Assembly (NCBI GenBank): GCA_951812975.1
Contig: CATOTC010000002.1
Location: 186,001 to 250,000 of the forward strand
Reading direction: 5' to 3'
DNA length: 64,000 nucleotides
DNA from: an uncultured Acidimicrobiales bacterium
Lineage (GTDB): Bacteria; Actinomycetota; Acidimicrobiia; Acidimicrobiales; Aldehydirespiratoraceae
In this document: piece after piece, positions 32,546 through 40,838 of the stretch
Layout: each line of letters opens with the position of its first letter
Numbering within the stretch: position 1 is the first letter of the stretch
Notes under the pieces: model-generated
Told to the model about the DNA's origin: nothing
The model's database searches: none
What the model saw: only the letters and a program-made list of their open reading frames with translations
Program-made: the position numbers and the translations under genes

Positions 32546-34851
32546 TCAGTGGACTCACCACTGCCCAAGTCGAGGAGCGGGTCGCCAAAGGACTCATCAA
32601 CGACGTACCGGACGCCCCTGTCCGAACATTCTCCCAGATCGTCAAGGCCAACGTCCTGACACCGGTCAACGGCATCATCGCCACACTGCTCGCGCTCATT
32701 CTGATCGCCGGGTTCCCCGCTGACGCGTTGTTCGCGGGCGTGGTGGTGAGCAACAGCGTGATCGGTATCGCCCAGGAACTGCAGGCCCGGCGCACCCTCA
32801 ACGCTCTGGCTGTGCTGTCGGCTCCCAAGGCCCGGGTCCGCCGTGATTCAGAGAGCTCCGAGATTGCGATCAGTGGTGTGGTGGCTGACGACGTGCTGGA
32901 ACTCGCACCCGGTGATCAGGTCGTCGTCGACGGTGAGGTGATCTCCGCCCTGGGCCTGGAAATCGACGAGTCGCTGCTCACTGGAGAAGCCGATCCGGTC
33001 GAAAAGGCCGCCGGGAGCGAGGTGCTGTCGGGTTCGTTCGTCTCTGCGGGTTCGGGAATCTACCGGGCCACCCGGGTGGGGGCGGATTCCTACGCTGCCA
33101 AGTTGTCTGAGGATGCTCGCCGTTTCGAACTCGCGCACAGCGAGTTGCGGCGAGGAGTCAACGTCATCTTGCGTTGGCTGTCGTTCATCATCCCGCCGAC
33201 GGCGCTGCTGCTGCTGGCGCGTCAGCTGGCTGCCCTCGATGCTTGGCAGGACGCCCTGCAGGGAACCGTCGCCGCGGCTGTAGCCATGGTTCCCGACGGT
33301 CTTGTGCTTCTCACCTCGTTGAGTTTCGTCACCGGCGTGATCGCGCTGGCGCGTCGCCGGGCGCTTGCCAAGGAGCTTGCCTCGGTTGAGTTGCTGGCTC
33401 GTGTCGACACACTGTGTCTCGACAAGACCGGCACGATCACGACCGGCGAGATCTCTCTGGGTTCGGTCGAGCCGCTCGGTTCGTTCAGCGCGCAACATGT
33501 CGCCGATGCCCTCGGGGCGCTCGCAGCGGCCGATCCCGCGCCCAACGCGACTCTCGCCGCGATCGCCGCGGACCACCCGGAGCCGCAGGACTGGGAGCTG
33601 ACGGAGAGTCTGCCGTTCTCTTCGGCCCGCAAGTGGGCTGCGGCGTCGTTCGCAGACCGCGGCTGCTATTTCCTCGGCGCTCCCGACATCGTCTTCAACG
33701 ACAGCGACACCGCCGGCCGAGACCGGGCCGCCGAGATCGCCGCGAGCGGAACCAGGGTGCTCCTCGTGGCCCGTTCGGAGGAATCTTGGAACGACGAGTC
33801 CCTGCCGTCGACTGTCGAGGGTGTGGCGTTGGTGCACCTTGAGGACACCGTGCGCAGCGATGCCCCGGAGATACTGGCGTTCTTTCGTGATCAGGGGGTT
33901 GCGCTCAAGGTCATCTCCGGCGACAACCCTGCAACAGTTGCTGCGGTTGCCCGCCGCGCCGGGATCAGCGGAGCCGACTCCTTCATCGACGCGCGCTCGC
34001 TGCCGAGCGAAGGTGCCGACCTCGCCGATGCCCTCGAGGCCAACACCGTGTTCGGCCGGGTCACCCCGTATCAGAAGCGGGCGATGGTCCACGCGCTGCA
34101 GCAGAGAGGACGGACTGTGGCAATGACCGGCGACGGCGTCAACGACGTTCTGGCGCTCAAGGACGCCGACATGGGCATCGCCATGGGTTCAGGGTCGTCG
34201 TCGACCCGCGCCGTCGCGCAGCTGGTCCTGCTCGACAACAAGTTCTCGACACTTCCGAGGGTGCTGGCCGAGGGCCGCCGGGTCATCAACAACATCGAGC
34301 GGGTCGCCAACCTGTTCATCACCAAGGCCGCCTACGCGGTGCTGCTCACTGCCCTGGTGAGCATCGCCGGCTCGCCGTTCCCGTTCCTTCCCCGCCAACT
34401 CACCCTGATCGGCACGTTCTCGATCGGCGTCCCCGGGTTCTTCCTGGCTCTGGCCCGCAACGATGCGCTCGTCCGCCCCGGTTTTCTGAGACGTGTTCTG
34501 CGCTTCTCGCTACCTGCCGGGTTCATCGCCGGCGCGGTGACCTACGTGTTGTACGAGGTGGTGAGACGCATGGACGAGGTGTCTCTGGCCGAGGCCCGAA
34601 CGGCCTCCACTGCCACTCTGCTGGCGATCGTCCTGGTAATCCTAGTGCTCGTCAGCCTGCCCCTCACACCAGCCAAGATCGCCCTGCCGATGGTGATGAC
34701 CGGCGTCTACCTGCTGACGCTCTTCTGGTCGTTCCCACGCGACTACTTCGAGTTGGACCTGCCCCCGAGCCCCGCCTGGGTGGCGGTGGTCATCGCCTCG
34801 GTCGTCGGCACTGTCGCTGTGGCCGTCACCACCCACCTGCTCGACGAATGA
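32542..34851 (+). CDS. cation-translocating P-type ATPase (CtpE-like)
   Basis: About 769 aa from GTG 32542. P-type ATPase landmarks in order: paired TM helices (about 35-80), actuator loop with LLTGEAD, TM pair around 215-265, phosphorylation site DKTGTITTGE with D294, hinge TGDGVNDVLALKDADMGIAMG (about 529-550), and six C-terminal helices. The lack of Cys/His metal-binding domains and the segment EGRRVINNIERVANLFITKAAYAVLL resemble mycobacterial CtpE, a calcium exporter; other ions are possible. It overlaps the NUDIX stop (GTGA), so the two are co-translated. Confidence 0.88.
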   Translation: MISGLTTAQVEERVAKGLINDVPDAPVRTFSQIVKANVLTPVNGIIATLLALILIAGFPADALFAGVVVSNSVIGIAQELQARRTLNALAVLSAPKARVRRDSESSEIAISGVVADDVLELAPGDQVVVDGEVISALGLEIDESLLTGEADPVEKAAGSEVLSGSFVSAGSGIYRATRVGADSYAAKLSEDARRFELAHSELRRGVNVILRWLSFIIPPTALLLLARQLAALDAWQDALQGTVAAAVAMVPDGLVLLTSLSFVTGVIALARRRALAKELASVELLARVDTLCLDKTGTITTGEISLGSVEPLGSFSAQHVADALGALAAADPAPNATLAAIAADHPEPQDWELTESLPFSSARKWAAASFADRGCYFLGAPDIVFNDSDTAGRDRAAEIAASGTRVLLVARSEESWNDESLPSTVEGVALVHLEDTVRSDAPEILAFFRDQGVALKVISGDNPATVAAVARRAGISGADSFIDARSLPSEGADLADALEANTVFGRVTPYQKRAMVHALQQRGRTVAMTGDGVNDVLALKDADMGIAMGSGSSSTRAVAQLVLLDNKFSTLPRVLAEGRRVINNIERVANLFITKAAYAVLLTALVSIAGSPFPFLPRQLTLIGTFSIGVPGFFLALARNDALVRPGFLRRVLRFSLPAGFIAGAVTYVLYEVVRRMDEVSLAEARTASTATLLAIVLVILVLVSLPLTPAKIALPMVMTGVYLLTLFWSFPRDYFELDLPPSPAWVAVVIASVVGTVAVAVTTHLLDE

Positions 34852-34917
34852 CTTTCAGCGACACTTCGCGGGAATACGGCGGCTGCGGATGCTCCCTGCG
34901 ATAACGACCGCGCCGGT

Positions 34918-35536
34918 TTAGGTGCCGGATTGGTCGTCTTGTTGTGGCAGGTGCCAGTTCACTTTGTGATTGGCGTCGTGGCCCAGGCCGGTATGGGACA
35001 GGCCGGCGTCGACGCCGCCGGACTGGATGGTGCCGCCGTTGAGCACCAGACCGTCAGCGAGCACCGCGATGCCCTGAGAGGAATAGTTCGGCTCAACGAC
35101 CGTGTGCGTGAAGGTCAAAGTGTTCGAGCCGCTACCGGCGTCTTTCGCCCCAGGTGCGGATCTCGACGTAGTAGCGGCCCGACACCGGGGCCACCCAGAC
35201 GATGCGCGACGCAAAGGAGTCACCGTAGTCATCGTTGTATGCCAGTTCCGCGTCGTATTCGTCGAACAGCACCGCGATAGAGTCGGCCAGGGTCACCGGC
35301 TCGACATCGATCTGGTAGGTCTCGCCCCCGGTGGCCTCGAACCAGAACGAGTGAATGTCGCCGGGACGCTCAATGAAACCCTCGTAGAACTCGGCTCGGC
35401 CGAACCGTCTCCGGACGGCCCGGCGTCGATGTTGGTCGGCCGCGCTCAACTGAACCGCCCGACCACGATCCCCGCCGTTGCCGTCCTCCACAGCGGACGC
35501 TGTCGCCTCTTGGGGTCGCCTCTGTCCGGATGCCAT
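34918..35536 (-). pseudogene. frameshifted surface-protein remnant (PPC domain plus repeat domain)
   Basis: The 5' part (35132-35536) encodes a pre-peptidase C-terminal (PPC)-like domain: ERPGDIHSFWFEATGGETYQ, LADSIAVLFDEYDAELAYNDDYGDSFASR, ending YYVEIRTWG. At about 35145 the meaningful frame shifts to the one covering 34918-35232: SGSNTLTFTHTVVEPNYSSQG, VLADGLVLNGGTI, a repeat domain common in large bacterial surface proteins. A further frame change upstream near 35420 is likely. No signal peptide or in-frame start fits, so this looks like a decayed end of a large extracellular gene. It is flanked by 66 and 208 nt without genes. Confidence 0.65.
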
Positions 35537-35728
35537 GCGGACGCCTCCTAATTTTCCCGGGCATGCCCGATTGTGGATCTATGTAGATGTACGAATCTCC
35601 TGGGTCACAATAACGAGAATTTGAGGCTGCAAACGTCTGGGAGTTGTCGGAGCGGGCCGTTTGATCCGTCGAAATACAGTAGCTGCGTATGCACCCTGCA
35701 ATCACACAGTCGACGTTCCGGCAGATGT

Positions 35729-35740
35729 GAAGTAGACTTC
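35729..35740 (+). promoter_or_regulatory. operator/-10 of first DUF4143 ATPase
   Basis: The imperfect palindrome GAAGTAGACTTC (35729-35740) contains the hexamer TAGACT (35733-35738), which is 6 nt from the ATG at 35745. A DNA-binding protein here would block the leaderless promoter. Confidence 0.5.
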
Positions 35741-35744
35741 TGAT

Positions 35745-36953
35745 ATGCCAGAAAACTGGATTTCCAGGACATTTGAGCCGGTCTTCACGGTACCGGCTGC
35801 TCAATTGCAACTCTTTCCGGTATGGCTGTTACTCGGCCCCCGGCAAGTCGGCAAGAGTTCGCTGCTGAAAAAGTGCAGTCCGGCGCATGTGCATGTGGAC
35901 CTCGACGACCTTGCAATCAGGGAACGAGCCAACCGCGACCCGCTTCTGTTCATGCGCGACCTGCAACCCCCGTTCACGATCGACGAAATCCAGTATGCAC
36001 CTCAGCTGTTGAGCCCGATCAAACAACTCGTGGATTCAAAAAACCTGCCACCGGGTTCGATCAGGCTCACGGGCTCACAGAATTTTCAGGTCATGGAGGG
36101 GATCACCGAAACACTCGCCGGGCGCGTGGCGATCCTCAATCTGTTCGGGCTCTCCGACGAGGAGAAGCAGTTACCGGGACGCCTCGCCCCGCGGCGATAC
36201 TTCCAATCGCTCATCGAGACCGGATTTCCGAAATTGCACGGCGTCAGCGACGGGGCAGCCCGCGATCTGTACCTGTCTTCCTACCTGCAGACCTACATAG
36301 AGAGGGACATTCGGGAATTGTCGAGAGTCGAGAAGCGCAGGGAGTTCGAAACGTTCGTGCGGCTCTGCGCCCTGCGCACCGGACAAGTCGTCAACTACCA
36401 CGACCTGGGACGCGACGCAACAGTGTCGCCGGCAACGGTCAAGGACTGGCTCAGCCTGCTCGAGGACGGCTTCCTGATCAAGCTGCTCTCTCCCTACTTC
36501 ACCAACCGCACTAAGCGCATGACCAAGAACCCCAAACTGTACTTCCTCGACGCCGGACTCGCCGCCTGGCTCGGCGGCTGGCGCGGCGCGGAGGAAGCGA
36601 TGCTTGGACCCATGGGCGGCCCGTTGTTCGAGACCCATGTGCTGACCAACATCCTGAAACAGTTCCGCCACCGGGCAAGGGAAGTTGAAATCCACTTCTG
36701 GCGCACACGAGACGGCCAAGAAATCGACTTCCTCATCGAAAGCGGAGGCCGGGTGCGGCCTGTAGAAGTCAAGCTGGGCAACGCGCGTCATGCGTCGCTT
36801 CCGCGACTGGATCGGATCGCCGACCCCAACTGGACACAGGGGCAGGTGGTTTCCCTCGCCGCTGAAGAAAAGCCCGTCAGCATCACACATCAATGGACAC
36901 TGTGCGCGCCCGAGGATCTTGATCTGGGTGAGTCCCAGGACCGGATTCTGTAG
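35745..36953 (+). CDS. AAA_14/DUF4143 ATP-binding protein
   Basis: A 402-aa protein. Walker A GPRQVGKSS (31-39), Walker B-like PPFTIDEIQYAP (about 81), RLTGSQNFQVM sensor segment, a winged-helix region (YHDLGRDATVSPATVKDWLSLLEDGFLIKLL) and a C-terminal DUF4143 domain with the PD-(D/E)XK-like strands EIHFWRTRDGQEIDFLIE and VRPVEVKLG. Family members are widespread, often accessory genes; their function is not established, though the nuclease-like C-domain suggests nucleic acid processing. A second, divergent family member is at 38774, and both have palindromes over their -10. Confidence 0.88.
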   Translation: MPENWISRTFEPVFTVPAAQLQLFPVWLLLGPRQVGKSSLLKKCSPAHVHVDLDDLAIRERANRDPLLFMRDLQPPFTIDEIQYAPQLLSPIKQLVDSKNLPPGSIRLTGSQNFQVMEGITETLAGRVAILNLFGLSDEEKQLPGRLAPRRYFQSLIETGFPKLHGVSDGAARDLYLSSYLQTYIERDIRELSRVEKRREFETFVRLCALRTGQVVNYHDLGRDATVSPATVKDWLSLLEDGFLIKLLSPYFTNRTKRMTKNPKLYFLDAGLAAWLGGWRGAEEAMLGPMGGPLFETHVLTNILKQFRHRAREVEIHFWRTRDGQEIDFLIESGGRVRPVEVKLGNARHASLPRLDRIADPNWTQGQVVSLAAEEKPVSITHQWTLCAPEDLDLGESQDRIL

Positions 36954-36970
36954 CCGAACCGCTCGGCCTC

Positions 36971-36976
36971 TAGAGT
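36971..36976 (+). promoter_or_regulatory. -10 hexamer TAGAGT of SDR at 36983
   Basis: TAGAGT within CCTCTAGAGTCG ends 6 nt before the ATG at 36983. The same string CCTCTAGAGTCG occurs at 40119-40130 with identical spacing to the ATG at 40134. Confidence 0.45.
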
Positions 36977-36982
36977 CGGCGC

Positions 36983-37828
36983 ATGGCAGAAACGAAGCGG
37001 CTCGCCTCCAGGCGGGCGATCATCACTGGGGCGAGTCGAGGGATCGGGGCAGGTGCGGCGCAGCGTATTGCAGCCGAAGGCGCTGCGGTGGCGCTGGTGG
37101 CGCGCACTCTCGACGAGCATCCGACCCTGCCGGGCTCGCTCAACGAAACGGCCGACAGATGCGGACAACTCGGCGCCGAGGCAGCGTTGATCGTCGCTGA
37201 CCTCGCCGATGAATCCGACCGTGCCAGAGTCGTGCCGGAGGCGACCGCCGCGCTCGGTGGACCGATCGACATCCTGGTCAACAACGCCGCTGGGGCGATC
37301 TACCAGCCGATGGAGGACTACCCGCTGAAGCGGCGGCGACTAATGGTCGAGCTCAACGTCCATTGCCCTGTCGACCTCTCCCAAGCGGTGATCCCGTCAA
37401 TGCGCCAACACGGTGAGGGATGGATCATCAACCTCTCCAGCGCAACGTCGAACCATCCCCAGGGTCCGCCCTACGACCTCAGCGGAGTGAAGGGGGTCTA
37501 CGGTTTCTATGGGGCGTCCAAAGCAATGCTCAACCGGGTCACCACCGCGATGGCCTCGGAACTGCACGGCACCGGCATCCGCCTCAACACCGTCGAGCCG
37601 GCGGCTGCGGTCATGTCCGAGGGCGCCGACAAGATAGTCGGGCACATGTTGTCTGAAGACCAGATCGAGTCGATGGAGGCGATGTGTGAGGCGATCCTCT
37701 GGCTGTGCGACTGCGGTGCAGACCACACAGGCGAGATCGAGTCGAGCCTCAATCTTCTCGAACGGGAACAGATCACCGTCATGAGCCTCGACGGCACCCG
37801 GCCCCACCCCGGGGGTTACCGCCGGTGA
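36983..37828 (+). CDS. SDR-family oxidoreductase
   Basis: A 281-aa SDR: TGASRGIGAGAAQRIAAEGA at about 13, VNNAAG near 99, and YGASK as the catalytic Tyr/Lys motif. Compared with others it has an insertion after the first helix (RTLDEHPTLPGSLNETADRC). The C-terminus lacks the usual VDGG-type ending and instead closes LDGTRPHPGGYRR. It overlaps the enoyl-CoA hydratase by GTGA, implying consecutive reactions on a CoA thioester; that is inference. Confidence 0.9.
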   Translation: MAETKRLASRRAIITGASRGIGAGAAQRIAAEGAAVALVARTLDEHPTLPGSLNETADRCGQLGAEAALIVADLADESDRARVVPEATAALGGPIDILVNNAAGAIYQPMEDYPLKRRRLMVELNVHCPVDLSQAVIPSMRQHGEGWIINLSSATSNHPQGPPYDLSGVKGVYGFYGASKAMLNRVTTAMASELHGTGIRLNTVEPAAAVMSEGADKIVGHMLSEDQIESMEAMCEAILWLCDCGADHTGEIESSLNLLEREQITVMSLDGTRPHPGGYRR

Positions 37829-38685
37829 GCGTCGCCGAACTGGCCGAATCCGCCGAGCTCGTGGACCTCACAGCCACACTGCGCGACCGCGTAGCGGTGT
37901 TGACACTCAACCGGCCCGAGAACCTCAACGCGTTCTCTTCGGCGATGGGCCGCTCGCTCACCACGGCTCTGCGCGCCTGCGATGCCGACGACGAGGTACG
38001 CGTGGTCGTGATCACCGGCGAGGGAAGGGCCTTCTGCGCCGGAGCCGACTTCTCAGGCGGCGCCGGAGTGTTCGGCACGCCCGACAGCACCGACACCACA
38101 GGCAACAAGAAGCCGCCCTTCTCCTCAGACCCGCTCGACGACTTCCATCCATGGGACGTTCGCAAACCGGTGATCGCCGCAATCAACGGCCACGCAGTCG
38201 GGATCGGCCTGACCATGACCCTGCAATGCGACATCCGGATAGTCGCTGACGAGGCAAAACTGGGCATTGTTCAAGTCCGACGGGGAATAATGCCCGACCT
38301 CCACTCGCACTGGACGCTCCCCCGCCTAGTCGGCTACGCCCGCGCCACCGAACTGATGCTCACGGGCCGAATGTTCAGCGGAACCCAAGCAGCACAATGG
38401 GGTCTGGCGTCGGATAGCGCGCCGGCATCCGAGGTGCTCGAGCGGGCGACCGGACTGGCCCGCGATCTGGCAGTCAACACCGCGCCGCTGTCGGTCGGCG
38501 TATCCAAGCGGCTCCTGTGGATGTCTGCGCCTACGCCTGAGGAGATCAACACCCTGGAGCGTGAACTGCACCTGCATCTGATGGGGACCGCTGATTCCAA
38601 AGAAGGCGTGATGTCGTTCATGGAGAAACGCGATCCCTACTGGACCTTGAGGATCTCCCAAAACTGGCCGACGTGGCTCGAATGA
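37825..38685 (+). CDS. enoyl-CoA hydratase/isomerase family protein
   Basis: About 286 aa from GTG 37825. Crotonase fold: RVAVLTLNRPENLNAFSSAM, VITGEGRAFCAGADFSGGAG (first oxyanion-hole strand), AAINGHAVGIGLTMTLQCDIRIVADEAKLGIVQVRRGIMPD (second, with an acidic D/E region) and LLTGRMFSGTQAAQWGL. It would hydrate or isomerise enoyl-CoAs. The frame opens further upstream inside the SDR gene, but GTG 37825 overlapping the SDR stop (GTGA) fits the family N-terminus. Confidence 0.88.
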   Translation: MSVAELAESAELVDLTATLRDRVAVLTLNRPENLNAFSSAMGRSLTTALRACDADDEVRVVVITGEGRAFCAGADFSGGAGVFGTPDSTDTTGNKKPPFSSDPLDDFHPWDVRKPVIAAINGHAVGIGLTMTLQCDIRIVADEAKLGIVQVRRGIMPDLHSHWTLPRLVGYARATELMLTGRMFSGTQAAQWGLASDSAPASEVLERATGLARDLAVNTAPLSVGVSKRLLWMSAPTPEEINTLERELHLHLMGTADSKEGVMSFMEKRDPYWTLRISQNWPTWLE

Positions 38686-38724
38686 CTCCCCGTCTGGTTC
38701 AAGAGCCAAAATCTGGATAGTCAA

Positions 38725-38765
38725 TCTACCATTTTTGGTAGATTAAGTCTACCGAAAATGGTAGA
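38725..38765 (+). promoter_or_regulatory. double-palindrome operator of second DUF4143 ATPase
   Basis: Two 18-bp inverted repeats, TCTACCATTTTTGGTAGA (38725-38742) and TCTACCGAAAATGGTAGA (38748-38765), separated by 5 nt. Each is near-palindromic, and the pair is itself roughly symmetric. The hexamer TAGATT (38762-38767) overlaps the second and ends 6 nt before the ATG at 38774. This is strongly suggestive of a repressor site over a leaderless promoter. Confidence 0.85.
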
Positions 38766-38773
38766 TTGCTGTT

Positions 38774-40075
38774 ATGAACGTCGAACCCCCGGAGAGTCGC
38801 CGCACAACGCTCACACCTGTCGGCTATCGGAAGCGAATCGCCGAAACGGAGGCGGAGCGAACTCTCGGAGTCGCCCGAGCATTGCTCGTGGAAGGCCCCA
38901 AAGGCTGCGGGAAGACCTGGTTCGCCAAACGATTCGCCCACAGCGAAGTTCTCCTCGAGCAGGACCGCGCAGCGCTTACGTTGGCCCAAGCGGTGCCCGA
39001 CAGGGTGCTTGAGGGGGACACACCACGCCTCATCGACGAATGGCAGCGCGCTCCCGCACTGTGGGGCGCCATCCGGGGGGCCTGTGACAGGCGGGCTGAG
39101 CCCGGCCAGTTCATACTCACGGGATCAGCTGCTCCAACCGATGACCTCACCCGGCATTCGGGGGCCCTGCGAGTGCAACGCCTCGCCCTGCGCACAATGT
39201 CGCTAACCGAACAGGGGCTTTCTTCACAAGCCGTGTCTTTAGCCGATCTACTGAACGGGATCCCATGCGACGCCTCGCCGAGCGGCCAACACCTGCCTGA
39301 GATGGTGGACACCTTGTGCCGAGGCGGTTGGCCTGGTTTGGACCCTCGGATACCGGTCGCTGACACCGCCCGGTTCCTGCGCAGCTATCTCGACGACATC
39401 GCACGCACAGACATCCGCCAAGTGGACGGCGTGGAGCGCGACCCGGTACGAGTGTCAGCTCTGATCCGGTCACTTGCACGAAACGTCGCCACCGCAGCAA
39501 GCCTGAACAAACTCGCCAGAGAGGCCAGTGCCGATGCTCCGCTGGGGCGCCACACCGTCCGCTCCTACCTGGATGCGCTCAAGCGGTTGCATGTATTGGA
39601 ACCCCTCTCAGCGTGGCCGACCCACCTGCGCTCCCGCTCACCACTGCTCACCAGCCCCAAACACCACTTCTGCGATCCCTCGTTGGCCGTGTCGGCTCTG
39701 AGGGCGACACCTCAGGCCTTGCTGGCCGACCCGGAGGCTCTCGGGCTGTTCTTCGAATCGCTGGTCGTCAAAGAGTTGCGGATTTACGCCCAAGCGACCG
39801 ACGCCGAGGTCTACTCATTCACCGACGCTGCCGGTGCGGAAACCGATGCCATCGTGGACGCCGGAGACGGCCGTTGGATAGCCGTCGAGGTCAAACTCGA
39901 CAACGACGAACAAGTCGACCACGGGGCACGGTCCCTGCTCGCGGTCAGCAAGAAGATAGACGAGACTCGAATGGGGAAACCCGCCGCGCTGGTGGTGATC
40001 ACTGCTGCGGACGGTTACGCCTACCAACGAAGCGACGGCGTGTCGGTCGTACCCTTGTCCAGCCTCGGCCCCTGA
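38774..40075 (+). CDS. AAA_14/DUF4143 ATP-binding protein (second)
   Basis: A 433-aa protein with Walker A GPKGCGKT (41-48), a TPRLIDEWQRAP Walker B segment (about 80), the FILTGSAAPTDD sensor region, a winged helix (LNKLAREASADAPLGRHTVRSYLDALKRLHVLEPL), and a DUF4143 C-domain ending in VYSFTDAAGAETDAIVDAGDGRWIAVEVKLD, the PD-(D/E)XK-like strands. It is only distantly similar to the protein at 35745. The gene is preceded by a conspicuous pair of palindromes. Function unknown; autoregulation is likely from the operator position. Confidence 0.88.
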   Translation: MNVEPPESRRTTLTPVGYRKRIAETEAERTLGVARALLVEGPKGCGKTWFAKRFAHSEVLLEQDRAALTLAQAVPDRVLEGDTPRLIDEWQRAPALWGAIRGACDRRAEPGQFILTGSAAPTDDLTRHSGALRVQRLALRTMSLTEQGLSSQAVSLADLLNGIPCDASPSGQHLPEMVDTLCRGGWPGLDPRIPVADTARFLRSYLDDIARTDIRQVDGVERDPVRVSALIRSLARNVATAASLNKLAREASADAPLGRHTVRSYLDALKRLHVLEPLSAWPTHLRSRSPLLTSPKHHFCDPSLAVSALRATPQALLADPEALGLFFESLVVKELRIYAQATDAEVYSFTDAAGAETDAIVDAGDGRWIAVEVKLDNDEQVDHGARSLLAVSKKIDETRMGKPAALVVITAADGYAYQRSDGVSVVPLSSLGP

Positions 40076-40133
40076 GAGACTGTCGGCTACGTCTCGGCTT
40101 CTCATGGCGCGACCTGCCCTCTAGAGTCGCTCC

Positions 40134-40166
40134 ATGAGTGGAGATGGAATGACCGGAGTGGCTTGA
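40134..40166 (+). CDS. possible 10-codon leader peptide
   Basis: ATG at 40134 lies 6 nt after TAGAGT (40122-40127) and opens a 10-residue frame, MSGDGMTGVA, whose TGA at 40164-40166 directly abuts the ATG of the next gene (TGAATG). If the transcript is leaderless, ribosomes start on this small frame and could reinitiate on the SDR-like gene. The alternative is that it is only the 5' leader, with GGAG before 40167 used as a weak ribosome site. Confidence 0.4.
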   Translation: MSGDGMTGVA

Positions 40167-40838
40167 ATGGCGCCGCAGACGTCTCGTACTGCGCTGGTCG
40201 TCGGTGGCGGTGATCCCGCTGACTCGGTTGGGGTCGGCCTGCTGACCGCGGGTTGGAGCCTCCTGCGGCTGGGTGACGATCCGATCAACGACGACACGGT
40301 CGCCGTGGCCTTCCCCACCTTGGAGCACCTGGACCTGGTGGTACACGCCCGCTATCCGGCTCTGTGCCGACAGAGTCGGGAGTTGACCGATTTGACGGCC
40401 GAACAATGGCACGCAGCCTGTGACGAACCACTCGAGGCAGGCATCCGCCTGGCTCGCGGCGCGTATGAACCGCTGCGCGCAGCGGAGGGAACGATCGTGT
40501 ACCTGGTACCGCTGATGGCCTCGGCCGGGGGCGACGGATTCGCTCCCTTCGCGGGAGCAGCAGAAGGACTGCGCGTCTTGGCCAAATCGCTGGCGAAGAC
40601 CTGGGGCACAGACGGCATCCGCGCCCACGCCATCACCCTGGATCCAAGCGCTTTCCTGGCACCGGACGACGCTGCGGGAATGGCTGAGGCCAACTCGCTG
40701 CACGACCCTCCCCTCGGGCGAGTCCCCGACCTCAGTGACGAGGTCTCCCTCGTAGTCGATGCCCTCACCAGCGACGCGTTCGGTGTGTTGACCGGTGCTT
40801 CTCTGGTGGTTGACGGCGGACTCTGGATGCCGGGATGA
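40167..40838 (+). CDS. degenerate SDR-like protein without catalytic Tyr
   Basis: A 223-aa Rossmann protein related to SDRs: TALVVGGGDPADSVGVGLL in place of TGxxxGIG, GTIVYLVPLMASAG at the Ser strand, and GVLTGASLVVDGGLWMPG at the C-terminus, as in classical SDRs. Where SDRs have Tyr-x3-Lys it reads FAPFAGAAEGLRVLAKS, with Phe/Ala for Tyr, so it is probably not an active dehydrogenase on its own. It overlaps the active SDR at 40835 by ATGA; the two may form a heteromer, as inactive/active SDR pairs do in some systems. That is inference. Confidence 0.75.
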   Translation: MAPQTSRTALVVGGGDPADSVGVGLLTAGWSLLRLGDDPINDDTVAVAFPTLEHLDLVVHARYPALCRQSRELTDLTAEQWHAACDEPLEAGIRLARGAYEPLRAAEGTIVYLVPLMASAGGDGFAPFAGAAEGLRVLAKSLAKTWGTDGIRAHAITLDPSAFLAPDDAAGMAEANSLHDPPLGRVPDLSDEVSLVVDALTSDAFGVLTGASLVVDGGLWMPG

